Below are positions 24,615-33,040 of a DNA stretch of 64,000 nt, one piece after another. The position numbers and the translations under genes are program-made. This stretch comes from JBQTII01 sp052387905 (GTDB lineage: Bacteria; Actinomycetota; Actinomycetes; Sporichthyales; Sporichthyaceae). Below the pieces are notes generated by a model, which was not told the origin of the DNA, made no database searches, and saw only the letters and a list, made by a program, of their open reading frames with translations. Location of the stretch: assembly GCA_052387905.1 (NCBI GenBank), contig JBQTIR010000011.1, positions 62,001 through 126,000 of the forward strand. Reading direction: 5' to 3'. Each line of letters opens with the position of its first letter. Position 1 is the stretch's first letter.

Positions 24615-25333
24615 CGGGTCACGTCGCTGACCGGCTCGGCCCGGCGGACCGCATCCAGCACCGCGGCGACGACGGCCTCGAAATCCATCCCGGTGGTGTC
24701 GAGCAGATGCGCGTCCGCGGCGCGGGCCAACGGGGAGGTGGCGCGGGAGGAATCGAGGAGGTCGCGGCGGGCGAGGTCCTCGCGGGTGGAGCTGAGTGAG
24801 ATCGCGTCGGTGAGTTCGGCGTTGCGCCGCTGGGCGCGGGCATCTGCCGAGGCGGTCAGGTACATCTTGACCGGAGCGTCCGGGGCGACCACGGTGCCGA
24901 TGTCCCGGCCCTCGACGACGATGCCGCCGTCGTCGGCCACACAGCGCTCGATGATCGCCTGTTGCAGGGCGACCAGGCGGGTGCGTACTGCAGGGACGGC
25001 GCTCACGGCGCTGACGGACGCGGTGACGGCGGCCGTGCGGATCTCGACGGAAACGTCTGAGCCGGCCACGGTGATGGCAGGTGCGGTGGGGTCCGTGCCA
25101 CTGGAGATCTGGGGTTCGCCGGCGCGGGCGGCAACCGCGCCCGCATCGTTGACGTCGACCCCTTCGCGCAGCATCCACCAGGTCAGGCCGCGGTACATCG
25201 CGCCGGTGTCGAGGTAGCGCAGGCCGAGCGTGGTGGCCACCGTGCGGGACACGCTGGACTTGCCCGATCCGGAGGGGCCGTCCATCGCGATCACCAGCGC
25301 GGGGCCCGCAGCGGGATTACGGGGGGCAGTCAC
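24611..25333 (-). CDS. cmk: Cytidylate kinase
   Basis: A 240-residue (d)CMP kinase with P-loop [15 protein letters not shown], the substrate-binding motifs [13 protein letters not shown] and [11 protein letters not shown], and the lid region [11 protein letters not shown]. It phosphorylates CMP/dCMP to the diphosphate. It starts with GTG and overlaps der by 4 bases. Upstream lies tyrA after a 42-base gap. Confidence 0.97.
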   Translation of the reverse strand: MTAPRNPAAGPALVIAMDGPSGSGKSSVSRTVATTLGLRYLDTGAMYRGLTWWMLREGVDVNDAGAVAARAGEPQISSGTDPTAPAITVAGSDVSVEIRTAAVTASVSAVSAVPAVRTRLVALQQAIIERCVADDGGIVVEGRDIGTVVAPDAPVKMYLTASADARAQRRNAELTDAISLSSTREDLARRDLLDSSRATSPLARAADAHLLDTTGMDFEAVVAAVLDAVRRAEPVSDVTR

Positions 25334-25375
25334 GGAAGTCCATTCTACGGCCGGGACCGACCGTTCCTGGTCAGC

Positions 25376-26452
25376 TCAGTGAACGGCCCAACCCCGCGTG
25401 CGCAACTCGGCGATGAGCAATTCGCCCTGGTCTGGGCGCACGGCCAGTTCGACCAGGCCCGCCGGCTGGCCCGGGGAATGCTCGATGCGCATGTCCTCGA
25501 TGTTGATCGCGGCCTCACCGACGTCGGTGAGCAGGCGGGCCAGCTCACCCGGGCGGTCGGTGACGATCACCGGGACGAAGGCGTACCGCGAGGCGGGCTC
25601 GCCATGTTTGCCGGGCAGCCGTGCGCGGCCCAGATTGCCGGCTTGCAGGGCCAGGGTCACCCCACCGGCTGCGTCCGGCGGTGCCCGCAACGCGCGGATG
25701 ACCTTGTCCAGGTCGGTAGCCAGATCCTCGAGCACGTCGACCACGGCCGCCGAATTGGTGGTGAGGATCTCCGTCCACAGACCCGGATCCGACGCAGCAA
25801 TGCGGGTGACGTCACGCACCCCCTGCCCGGCGAGCGCGACCGCCTCGTCGCCCGCGGAATTGAGGCGGGCCGCCACCAAGCTGGCGAGAACCTGGGGCAT
25901 GTGGGAGACCACCGCGACGGCCCGGTCGTGGGCGTCGGCGTCCATCTCCACCACGATGGCGCCGCAGATTGCGACCAGGGTCCGGGCGGTGGCGAGCGCG
26001 GCGGGATCGGTGTCTGCGGTCGGGGTGAGCACCCAGGGACGGGCGAGGAACAGATCGGCCCGGGCGGCACCGGGACCGGTGCGCTCGCGGCCGGCCAGCG
26101 GATGCCCGCCCACGTAGTCCGGGGCTCCTCCGCCGGCCGCGACAGCACGCGCGATCGCGCTCTTGGTGGAGGCGACGTCGGTGTAGGCGCGGGCGGCTCC
26201 GGCGGTGCGCAACTGCGCCAGGGCCGGGGCGACGGCGCTGGGCGGTGCGGCGATGATGGCGAGGTCGACCCGCTCGTGCCCGCCTTCGGCGAGTTCGCCG
26301 CCACCGAGTGCGGCGGCGAGTGTGGCGGCGGCCGGGTTCGGGTCGGAGAGCAGGACCTCGACGCCGGCGGCCCGCAGGGCGAGGGCGACGGAGGTGCCGA
26401 TCAGCCCGGTCCCGACGACCAGGGCAGAACGCAGCGCGGCGGGCGGAGTCAC
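25376..26452 (-). CDS. tyrA: Prephenate dehydrogenase with ACT domain
   Basis: A 358-residue TyrA. The Rossmann motif VGTGLIGTSVALAL begins near residue 10, followed by GGHPLAGRERTGPGAA, where His and the GRE segment contribute to catalysis, the conserved SHMPQVLASLVAARL helix, and a C-terminal ACT domain (FVPVIVTDRPGELARLL) for feedback by tyrosine. It converts prephenate to 4-hydroxyphenylpyruvate. The GTG at 26452 is 8 bases after the aroH stop, so the chorismate mutase and dehydrogenase form a tyrosine/phenylalanine pathway pair. Confidence 0.94.
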   Translation of the reverse strand: MTPPAALRSALVVGTGLIGTSVALALRAAGVEVLLSDPNPAAATLAAALGGGELAEGGHERVDLAIIAAPPSAVAPALAQLRTAGAARAYTDVASTKSAIARAVAAGGGAPDYVGGHPLAGRERTGPGAARADLFLARPWVLTPTADTDPAALATARTLVAICGAIVVEMDADAHDRAVAVVSHMPQVLASLVAARLNSAGDEAVALAGQGVRDVTRIAASDPGLWTEILTTNSAAVVDVLEDLATDLDKVIRALRAPPDAAGGVTLALQAGNLGRARLPGKHGEPASRYAFVPVIVTDRPGELARLLTDVGEAAINIEDMRIEHSPGQPAGLVELAVRPDQGELLIAELRTRGWAVH

Positions 26453-26460
26453 GGCGGTGC

Positions 26461-26823
26461 CTACTGCGCTATGTCCTTGCGCAGCGCGACGGCGCCGCGC
26501 AGGTACACGTGGGAGATCTCCGATTTGGGCAGGTCGGTCTCGGCGTGGGCGAGGATCCGGATCACTCGGGGCATGGCCCCGGCGACGTCGATCTCCGCGG
26601 CGCACAGCAGGGGGACATCGGTGATGCCGATGTCGCGGGCCCCCACGGCGGGGAACTCGCTGTGCAGGTCCGGGGTCGCGGTGAAGACGATGCTGATCAG
26701 ATCGTCGACGGTGATCGTGTTGCGCTCCAGCAGCGCGGAGATCAGTTCCCGCACGGAGGCGAGCATGTGCTCGCGCTCGTCCGCGTCGAGTTGCACCGCA
26801 CCGCGGATCGCCCGCACCGCCAT
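26461..26823 (-). CDS. aroH: Chorismate mutase, AroH class
   Basis: A 120-residue protein of the trimeric Bacillus-type AroH class: AVRAIRGAVQLDADE at the N-terminus with the active-site Arg, TVDDLISIVFTATPDLHSEFPA in the middle, and RVIRILAH plus SHVYLRGAVALR near the end. It converts chorismate to prephenate, the substrate of the tyrA product encoded just downstream. It starts 4 bases after the rluB stop. Confidence 0.95.
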   Translation of the reverse strand: MAVRAIRGAVQLDADEREHMLASVRELISALLERNTITVDDLISIVFTATPDLHSEFPAVGARDIGITDVPLLCAAEIDVAGAMPRVIRILAHAETDLPKSEISHVYLRGAVALRKDIAQ

Positions 26824-26827
26824 CGGA

Positions 26828-27961
26828 TCAGGATCCCTTCGCTGGTCGACGTCCCGGTGCCTTGGCCGGGGCGCCCGACCGGCCGGTCCCGGTGCGTTCC
26901 CCGCCCTTTCGCGGTGCCGCGGAGCGCGATGACGGGGCGCCGGCGGATCGTTCGCGGTCGTTCACCTTAGCCGCGCGCGGGTTGGCGCCGCCGCGGCCGG
27001 GTGCTTGGGCAGCCGCCTTCTTCGTGGGTGCGTTGCGTGCGAAGCGGGCCTTGGCGGCAGGTTTCGCCTCGGCCTGTTCGCTCGGCTTGGTCCTGGGCCG
27101 CTTAGCTGGCGGTTTGTTGGCGGCCGCGGTCTTGGAGGCCGTGCGCTTGGCAGCTGCCTTCTTGGCAGCCGGTTCGCTTGCCTCGGTGGCGCCCAGCAGT
27201 TGGGAGACCTCGACGGAGGTCAGGTGCCGCAAGCGTCCCGCGGTGAGGTTGCCGGTGGTGACCGGGCCGATGTGAGTGCGGATCAGGCGGATGACGGGGT
27301 GGCCCGCGGCTTCCATGAGGCGGCGCACGATATGAGTCCGGCCCTCGTGGATGACCATCTCGACCTGCGCCCGGCCATTGGCTGCCCCGATGAGGCGGAA
27401 CTTGTCGGCCGCGGCGTGACCGTCCTCGAGCTCGAAGCCGATCTTCAGGCGCCGACCGAGGTCGCGCGGGACGGGCGCGGCGATATCGGCGAGGTAGGTC
27501 TTGGGCACGCCGTACTTGGGATGCATCAGCCGATTGGCGAGTTCCCCATCGTTGGTGAGCAGGATGAGGCCCTCGGTGTCGGTGTCCAGACGCCCGACGT
27601 GGAAGAGGCGCTCGGCGCGGTCTTGGACGTAGTCCCCCACACATGGGCGGCCCTCGGGGTCATTCATCGTGCTGACCACGCCGCGCGGCTTGTTCAGCAC
27701 CAGATAGACGGCGTCGGTCTTGGTGGAGATACGGGACCCGTCGACCTTGATGATTGCGGCGTCGGGATCCACCCGCATGCCCTGCTCACGGACGATCTCG
27801 CCGTCGACCTCGACCCGGCCGGCATCGATGAGCTCCTCGCAGGCCCGCCTGCTGCCGACCCCGGCACCGGCCAGGACCTTTTGCAGGCGGATTCCGGACT
27901 CGTAGTCGGACTCGGCCTTCGTCATCTCTGCCTTCGCGTTCGGGGACACATCGTGGGCCAT
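26828..27961 (-). CDS. rluB: 23S rRNA pseudouridine synthase, RluB-type, with Lys/Ala-rich tail
   Basis: A 377-residue protein. An S4 RNA-binding domain (IRLQKVLAGAGVGSRRACEELI) precedes the RsuA/RluB catalytic domain with VLNKPRGVVST, HVGRLDTDTEGLILLTNDG (catalytic Asp in GRLDTDTEG) and IHEGRTHIVRRL. From about residue 255 to the end is a disordered Ala/Lys/Pro/Arg-rich tail, typical of actinobacterial RluB homologues and probably RNA-contacting. It overlaps the scpB stop by one base, within the scpA-scpB-rluB order common in Gram-positives. Confidence 0.95.
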   Translation of the reverse strand: MAHDVSPNAKAEMTKAESDYESGIRLQKVLAGAGVGSRRACEELIDAGRVEVDGEIVREQGMRVDPDAAIIKVDGSRISTKTDAVYLVLNKPRGVVSTMNDPEGRPCVGDYVQDRAERLFHVGRLDTDTEGLILLTNDGELANRLMHPKYGVPKTYLADIAAPVPRDLGRRLKIGFELEDGHAAADKFRLIGAANGRAQVEMVIHEGRTHIVRRLMEAAGHPVIRLIRTHIGPVTTGNLTAGRLRHLTSVEVSQLLGATEASEPAAKKAAAKRTASKTAAANKPPAKRPRTKPSEQAEAKPAAKARFARNAPTKKAAAQAPGRGGANPRAAKVNDRERSAGAPSSRSAAPRKGGERTGTGRSGAPAKAPGRRPAKGS

Positions 27962-28620
27962 TAGTTGGTGGGCATGTCGACGTCGCCCTCGAGCGAGGAC
28001 AGCTCCGGGAGGAAGGGGGCGAGGGCGGGTAGCTCATCGAGACCACGGATGCCCAGGCGCTCCAGGAAGTAGGCCGTGGTCCGGTAAAGCACTGCGCCGG
28101 ACTCGGCCTCCGTGCCGGCCTCCTCGACCAGGCCGCGGCTGACCAGCGTGCGCATCACGCCGTCGACGTTGACCCCGCGCACGGCCGAGACCCGCGAACG
28201 GTTGACCGGCTGGCGGTAGGCGACCACGGCGAGGGTCTCCAGAGCGGCCTGGGTCAGGCGCGCCTGCTGGCCGTCGCGGACGAACCGCTCGACGACGCCG
28301 GCACAGTCGGCGTGGGTGTAATAGCGCCAGCCGCCGGCAACCTCCCGCAACGTGATGCCCCGACCGGCGCCGGAGTACTCGGCGGCGAGTTCATGCAGGA
28401 CGGCCAGGACCTCGTCGGTGGGGCGCTGGCAGACCTGCGCCAGCATGGACGGGTCCACGGGCGTGTCGACGACGAGCAGGACGGCCTCGACCGCCGCGCG
28501 CAGCGTGGGTGCGCCGAGCTCGTTGACCTCGTCGGCCTCGGTCGCCGACTCGGCACCGGGGGCATCGATCGTCACCGGTTGCGGTGCCTCGTCGAGTTCG
28601 AGGGCGGCCTCGGTGCTCAT
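27961..28620 (-). CDS. scpB: Segregation and condensation protein B
   Basis: A 219-residue ScpB with two winged-helix domains: LRAAVEAVLLVVDTPVDPSMLAQV and, in the second half, RLTQAALETLAVVAYRQPVNRSRVSAVRGVNVDGVMRTL, the most conserved stretch of the family. It bridges ScpA and SMC in the condensin complex. The first 40 residues are an acidic extension. Its start overlaps the scpA stop by 4 bases. Confidence 0.96.
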   Translation of the reverse strand: MSTEAALELDEAPQPVTIDAPGAESATEADEVNELGAPTLRAAVEAVLLVVDTPVDPSMLAQVCQRPTDEVLAVLHELAAEYSGAGRGITLREVAGGWRYYTHADCAGVVERFVRDGQQARLTQAALETLAVVAYRQPVNRSRVSAVRGVNVDGVMRTLVSRGLVEEAGTEAESGAVLYRTTAYFLERLGIRGLDELPALAPFLPELSSLEGDVDMPTN

Positions 28621-29534
28621 GTGCCCTCCTCGGCGGTGGCTGGCTCGGCGGTGGCTGGCTCGGCGGTGGTTGGCTCTGCATTGGCTGGCTCTGCTTCGTG
28701 CTCTGCGTACTCGTCGGTGAGCTCGACTTCGGCGTCGTCGTGTCCCGTCCAGCGCACATGCAGCTCGCCGAACGGGGTCAGCTGGTCGAAGGCGACCAAC
28801 GCCTCGCGGTAGAGCTCGAGCAGGCCCAGGAAGCGGGCGACGACGGTCAGGGTGTCCGGGGCATCGGCCGTCAGGGCACGGAAGGTCGACGTGCCCGATC
28901 GCCGCAGGTGCTCGATGAGGATCGCGGCCTGTTCGCGCACGCTCACCCGGGGTGCGTGCAGGTGTTCGATGCCGACCAGCGGCATGACCTTGGGGGTGAG
29001 GGTCTTGGCGGCGAGCGCGGCGAACTGCTCCGGTCCCAGGCCGATGAGCACCTCGGGCAGTAGCTTGGCGAAGGGCTCCTCCATCCCGACGACCCGGGGG
29101 AACCGCCGGGCCTCCGCTGCCATCCGGACGGTGAAGTCCGCCGCGACCTGCTTGTACGCGCGGTACTGCAACAGCCGGGCGAAGAGCAGGTCCCGAGCCT
29201 CCAGCAGGGCCAGGTCCTCCTCATCCTCGACCTCGCCCGAGGGGAGCAGGCGGGCGGCCTTGAGGTCCAGCAGGGTGGCGGCGATGACCAGGAACTCGCT
29301 CGCCACTCCGAGGTCCCACTTGGACCCCTGCCCGCGGATGTAACCGATGAACTCGTCGGTGACCTGCGCCAGGGCGATCTCGGTGATGTCGAGCTTGTGC
29401 TTGGCGATCAGGCCGAGCAGCAGGTCGAAGGGGCCCTCGAAGACCGCCAGATGGACCTGGAAGGCCTCCGTCGCGAGCACACCGGGCGGGGCAAAGCTCG
29501 GCTCAAGGTGAGGCTCGAGCTCTGTCACGGACAC
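28617..29534 (-). CDS. scpA: Segregation and condensation protein A
   Basis: A 305-residue kleisin: the N-terminal FQVHLAVFEGPFDLLLGLIAKHKLDITEIALAQVTDEF region binds the SMC neck, and the C-terminal winged helix is around 230-265. The start is taken as GTG 29534 because no other start codon fits after the parA stop; no ribosome-binding site is visible. The C-terminus carries an unusual acidic Ala-Glu-Pro repeat encoded by a 15-bp tandem repeat. It works with ScpB and SMC in chromosome organisation, next to parA. Confidence 0.94.
   Translation of the reverse strand: MSVTELEPHLEPSFAPPGVLATEAFQVHLAVFEGPFDLLLGLIAKHKLDITEIALAQVTDEFIGYIRGQGSKWDLGVASEFLVIAATLLDLKAARLLPSGEVEDEEDLALLEARDLLFARLLQYRAYKQVAADFTVRMAAEARRFPRVVGMEEPFAKLLPEVLIGLGPEQFAALAAKTLTPKVMPLVGIEHLHAPRVSVREQAAILIEHLRRSGTSTFRALTADAPDTLTVVARFLGLLELYREALVAFDQLTPFGELHVRWTGHDDAEVELTDEYAEHEAEPANAEPTTAEPATAEPATAEEGT
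28629..28695. repeat. 15-bp tandem repeat in the 3' end of scpA
   Basis: About four imperfect copies of TCGGCGGTGGCTGGC encode the AEPAT-type repeat at the ScpA C-terminus. The unit is a multiple of three, so copy-number change would keep the frame. Confidence 0.75.
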
Positions 29535-29608
29535 CGGCGAACCGTAACCGACATCAGGACCGATCCCGGAATCCGTGCGGGAGCGCGGCGGGATTGGGGA
29601 GGCATACC

Positions 29609-30628
29609 TTAAAGCTGGCTCTCGCGGTACAGCAGCTCGCGGGCCAGCTGACGGTAGGCGCCCGCGCCCGAGGACGAGGTGGCGTAGGTGGTGATCGGCT
29701 CTCCGGCCACGGTGGTCTCGGGAAACTTCACCGTGCGCGAGATCACGGTGTGGAAGACGCCCTCGCCGAAGGCCTCGACGACCCGGGAGAGCACCTCGCG
29801 GCCGTGCACAGTGCGCGAGTCGTACATCGTGGCGAGGATCCCCGCCAGGCGTAGCTCGGGATTGAGCCGGTCCTGCACCTTCGCGATGGTGTCGGTCAAC
29901 AGCGCCACCCCACGCAGGGCGAAGTACTCGCACTCCAGCGGCACGATCACCGAGTCCGACGCCGTCAGCGCGTTGACGGTGAGCAGCCCCAGGGAGGGCT
30001 GGCAGTCGATGATGATCACGTCGTAATGCGACATGGCCGGCCGCAGCACCCGCATCAAGGACTGCTCGCGGGCGACCTCGTTGACCAGCTGAACCTCCGC
30101 CGCCGACAGGTCGATGTTGCACGGCAACAGGTCGAGGCCGTCGATATTGGTTTTGAGCAGGACGTCGTCGAGCTTGACCCCACGCTCCATCAGCAAGTTG
30201 TAGATGGTCATGTCGAGCTCGTGCGGGTTGATTCCCAGCCCGACGGAGAGCGCACCCTGCGGGTCGAAGTCCACGAGCAGGACCCGTCGACCGAGCTCGG
30301 CGATCGCGGCGCCCAGGTTGATGGTGGAGGTCGTCTTGCCGACCCCGCCCTTCTGGTTGCACATCGAGAACACCGTCGCCGGGCCGTGGCGCTCCAGCGG
30401 GGGCGGCATCGGAAAGTCCGGGAGCGGACGACCGGTCGGGCCCATGGCCTGCACCGAGCTCGGGTTGTCCACCGCGAGGGTCTCCTGACCGCTCGAGCGG
30501 GTGGGCACCCACCGATCCTTGGGCACCGTGACGCGCACGGGCGGCAGCGGGGCGAATTCTTCGTCGGCCCGCGCGGTTGCCCCGGCGGCGGATCCGACCG
30601 GGCGCGCGCCGTACGTGGAGTCGTTCAC
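29609..30628 (-). CDS. parA: ParA/Soj-family ATPase
   Basis: A 339-residue protein. A disordered N-terminal region of about 85 residues precedes a deviant Walker A, NQKGGVGKTTSTINL, then DFDPQGALSVGLG and IIIDCQPSLGLLTVNAL. GTG 30628 follows GGGAGGAAC; the longer upstream frame is not coding-like. No parB follows. In actinobacteria this orphan ParA before scpA-scpB is conserved and distinct from the parAB pair at the origin, so it likely works with SMC/ScpAB or in protein positioning. Confidence 0.9.
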   Translation of the reverse strand: MNDSTYGARPVGSAAGATARADEEFAPLPPVRVTVPKDRWVPTRSSGQETLAVDNPSSVQAMGPTGRPLPDFPMPPPLERHGPATVFSMCNQKGGVGKTTSTINLGAAIAELGRRVLLVDFDPQGALSVGLGINPHELDMTIYNLLMERGVKLDDVLLKTNIDGLDLLPCNIDLSAAEVQLVNEVAREQSLMRVLRPAMSHYDVIIIDCQPSLGLLTVNALTASDSVIVPLECEYFALRGVALLTDTIAKVQDRLNPELRLAGILATMYDSRTVHGREVLSRVVEAFGEGVFHTVISRTVKFPETTVAGEPITTYATSSSGAGAYRQLARELLYRESQL

Positions 30629-30815
30629 GTCGCGATGTTCCTCCCTGACGAGGCGCCCGCCACGGTCGGTGTGCGGGTGGTCCGGTGTCCGGATTGCGCT
30701 CAGGTTGTCCCACCGGGGTGGACCCACCGGGGACCTCACGCGGCGTGTCGCGAGGGTCCTTGACAACTCCACCCGAATGTGATGCTGGTGGGACTGATGG
30801 TGCCAGTGAGACTTA

Positions 30816-31790
30816 CTACCCCGACGCCCGCGGGTGCGAGGTCAGGTAGACCTCGCGCAGTTTCTCCACGGTCACCATCGTGTAGAGCTGGGTGGTGGCC
30901 ACCGAGGCATGCCCGAGCAATTCCTGCACCACCCGGACGTCGGCACCGGCGTCGAGCAGGTGGGTCGCGAACGAGTGCCGCAGCGTGTGCGGGGAGACGT
31001 CGATCGTGAGCCCGGCGGCTCCCGCGGCATGGGTCAGGACGGTCCAGGCGCTCTGGCGGGAAAGCCGGCTCCCCCGGGCGTTGAGGAAGACCGCCGGACC
31101 GCTCTTGCTGGCGTGGGCCAGCAGGGGCCGGCCGGCCTGCAGGTAGGACTGAAGGGCTGCCACCGCACACCGCCCGATCGGCACCATGCGTTGCTTGCCG
31201 CCCTTGCCCAGGAGCAGGACGCTGCGTCCGTCCAGGTCGAGATCATCGATGTCGAGGCCGACGGCCTCGGAGATCCGCGCGCCGCAGCCGTACAGAAACT
31301 CCAGTAGTGCCGTATCGCGGAGCTGGAGTTCGTCCTTGGTGCCGGCTCCTGCGGACTCGATCAGGCGCAGCACGTCATCGACGGCAATCGCCTTGGGCAG
31401 GCGCTGCGGGATCTTCGGCGGACGGATCTCGGCGGCGGGATCGAGAACGCTCAAGCCCTCGCGTAAAGCGAACTTGTGGAAGCCGCGCACCGCGATCACC
31501 GCCCGCGCGGCCGAACTCGCGCCCAACGGCGGGTGCACGTCGTCCCCGTCGCGCAGGTGAGCCAGGAACGCCGCCACGTCAAGTCCGGTGATGGCGGCGA
31601 CCTCGGTGATCCCGCGGTCGACGAGGACCTCGAGGTAACGCGTCAGGTCGCGGCGGTAGGACAGCAGGGTGTTGGTCGCCAGACCTCGTTCCACTGCCAG
31701 ATGGTCGAGGTAGCCGCGCAATGCCCCGGGAAGTTCTTCGGTGACAGGGCCGGAGCCGGAGCTGCCCTGGCCGCGTGTGTCAGTGGGCAC
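30816..31790 (-). CDS. xerD: Site-specific tyrosine recombinase XerD
   Basis: A 324-residue recombinase with a SAM-like N-terminal domain ([26 protein letters not shown]) and a full catalytic set: Arg in [37 protein letters not shown] with the nucleophilic Tyr. With XerC it resolves chromosome dimers at dif. It lies 2 bases after the ald stop and upstream of parA-scpAB, the standard actinobacterial arrangement, so it is a housekeeping gene rather than an element integrase. Confidence 0.94.
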   Translation of the reverse strand: MPTDTRGQGSSGSGPVTEELPGALRGYLDHLAVERGLATNTLLSYRRDLTRYLEVLVDRGITEVAAITGLDVAAFLAHLRDGDDVHPPLGASSAARAVIAVRGFHKFALREGLSVLDPAAEIRPPKIPQRLPKAIAVDDVLRLIESAGAGTKDELQLRDTALLEFLYGCGARISEAVGLDIDDLDLDGRSVLLLGKGGKQRMVPIGRCAVAALQSYLQAGRPLLAHASKSGPAVFLNARGSRLSRQSAWTVLTHAAGAAGLTIDVSPHTLRHSFATHLLDAGADVRVVQELLGHASVATTQLYTMVTVEKLREVYLTSHPRASG

Positions 31791-31792
31791 GG

Positions 31793-32908
31793 TCAGGCCA
31801 ACACAGCGGCGAGGTCTGCGCCCGGAAGGGAGTGGGCCTCGGCGACCGGGCCGTAGATCACCTGACCGGCGTGGGTGTTCAGGCCCAGGGCGAGGGCGCC
31901 GTCATGGCGGGCGGCGCCGCGCCAACCGGCGTCGGCGATGGCCAGCGCGTAGGGCAGTGTGACGTTGGTCAGCGCGTAGGTCGAGGTGTGTGGGACTGCG
32001 CCGGGCATGTTCGTCACGCAGTAGAAGATCGATCCGTGTGCCTCGTAGACCGGGTCCGCATGTGTGGTGGGGCGGGAATCGGCGAAGCATCCGCCCTGAT
32101 CGATGGCGATGTCGACCAGCACCGTGCCGGGCTTCATCGCCGCGACCAGGTCGCTGGAGATCAGCTTGGGCGCCTTGGCGCCCGGGACGAGAACCGCGCC
32201 GACGACCAAGTCCGCGTCCAGCACCGCCTTCTCGATCTCAAAGGCGTTGGACGCGACGGTCTGGGCGTGACCCTGGTAGATCCGGTCGGCCTCGCGCAAC
32301 TTGGTGATGTTGCGATCGAGCAGCATCACCTCGGCCTGCATGCCGATCGCGATGGCCGCGGCGTTCATGCCCGAGACCCCGGCGCCGATCACCACGACCT
32401 TCGCGGCGTAGACGCCGGAGACTCCGCCCATGAGCACACCGCGGCCACCACCGGAGCGCATCAGGTGATAGGCCCCGGCCAGCGGTGCGAGGCGTCCGGC
32501 GACCTCGCTCATCGGGTAGAGCAGTGGCAGCGACCCGTCGGGCAGTTGGACGGTTTCGTAGGCGATCGCCGTCGTACCCGCCGCCAGCAACGCCTGGGTG
32601 CATTCGGCCGAGGCCGCGAGGTGCAGGTAGGTGAACAGCACCTGGCCCGAGCGCAGCCTCGGGTACTCCTCCGCCACCGGTTCCTTGACCTTGAGGATCA
32701 ATTCGCCGCTGGCCCAGACCTCGTCGGCATCGGTGAGAATCTGCGCGCCGGCCTTCGCATAGTCCGCGTCGGAGATCGATGACCCGGCCCCGGCCTCGTG
32801 CTCGATCAGGACCTCGTGGCCGTGCCGGACGAGCTCGTGGACTCCTGATGGCGTGATCGCCACCCGGTACTCGTGGTTCTTCACCTCGCGCGGCACGCCG
32901 ACCCTCAT
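31793..32908 (-). CDS. ald: Alanine dehydrogenase
   Basis: A 371-residue enzyme of usual length for the family. It begins [20 protein letters not shown] with substrate-binding Arg, has LILKVKEP with the substrate Lys, FTYLHLAA with the catalytic His, and the NAD-binding [16 protein letters not shown]. It interconverts L-alanine and pyruvate plus ammonia. The ATG at 32908 gives the family N-terminus; the extra upstream frame is not conserved. It is co-directional with xerD. Confidence 0.96.
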   Translation of the reverse strand: MRVGVPREVKNHEYRVAITPSGVHELVRHGHEVLIEHEAGAGSSISDADYAKAGAQILTDADEVWASGELILKVKEPVAEEYPRLRSGQVLFTYLHLAASAECTQALLAAGTTAIAYETVQLPDGSLPLLYPMSEVAGRLAPLAGAYHLMRSGGGRGVLMGGVSGVYAAKVVVIGAGVSGMNAAAIAIGMQAEVMLLDRNITKLREADRIYQGHAQTVASNAFEIEKAVLDADLVVGAVLVPGAKAPKLISSDLVAAMKPGTVLVDIAIDQGGCFADSRPTTHADPVYEAHGSIFYCVTNMPGAVPHTSTYALTNVTLPYALAIADAGWRGAARHDGALALGLNTHAGQVIYGPVAEAHSLPGADLAAVLA

Positions 32909-33040
32909 GGACACCAGCCTAGTTTTCGCCCGGTCGCCCGCACCGAAAACGGCGGGCGACACTTGCCGCGCCCTGTCGGCAGGTAAAGCATCGGGTGTGC
33001 CCGTTCCCGCGCACCTGGCGTTCTAGCTACTGGAGTTCCC

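Noticed and set aside
30629..30815. Partition site upstream of parA
   Set aside because: No TGTTTCACGTGAAACA-like palindrome is present; only short GGGGTGG-type direct repeats are visible.
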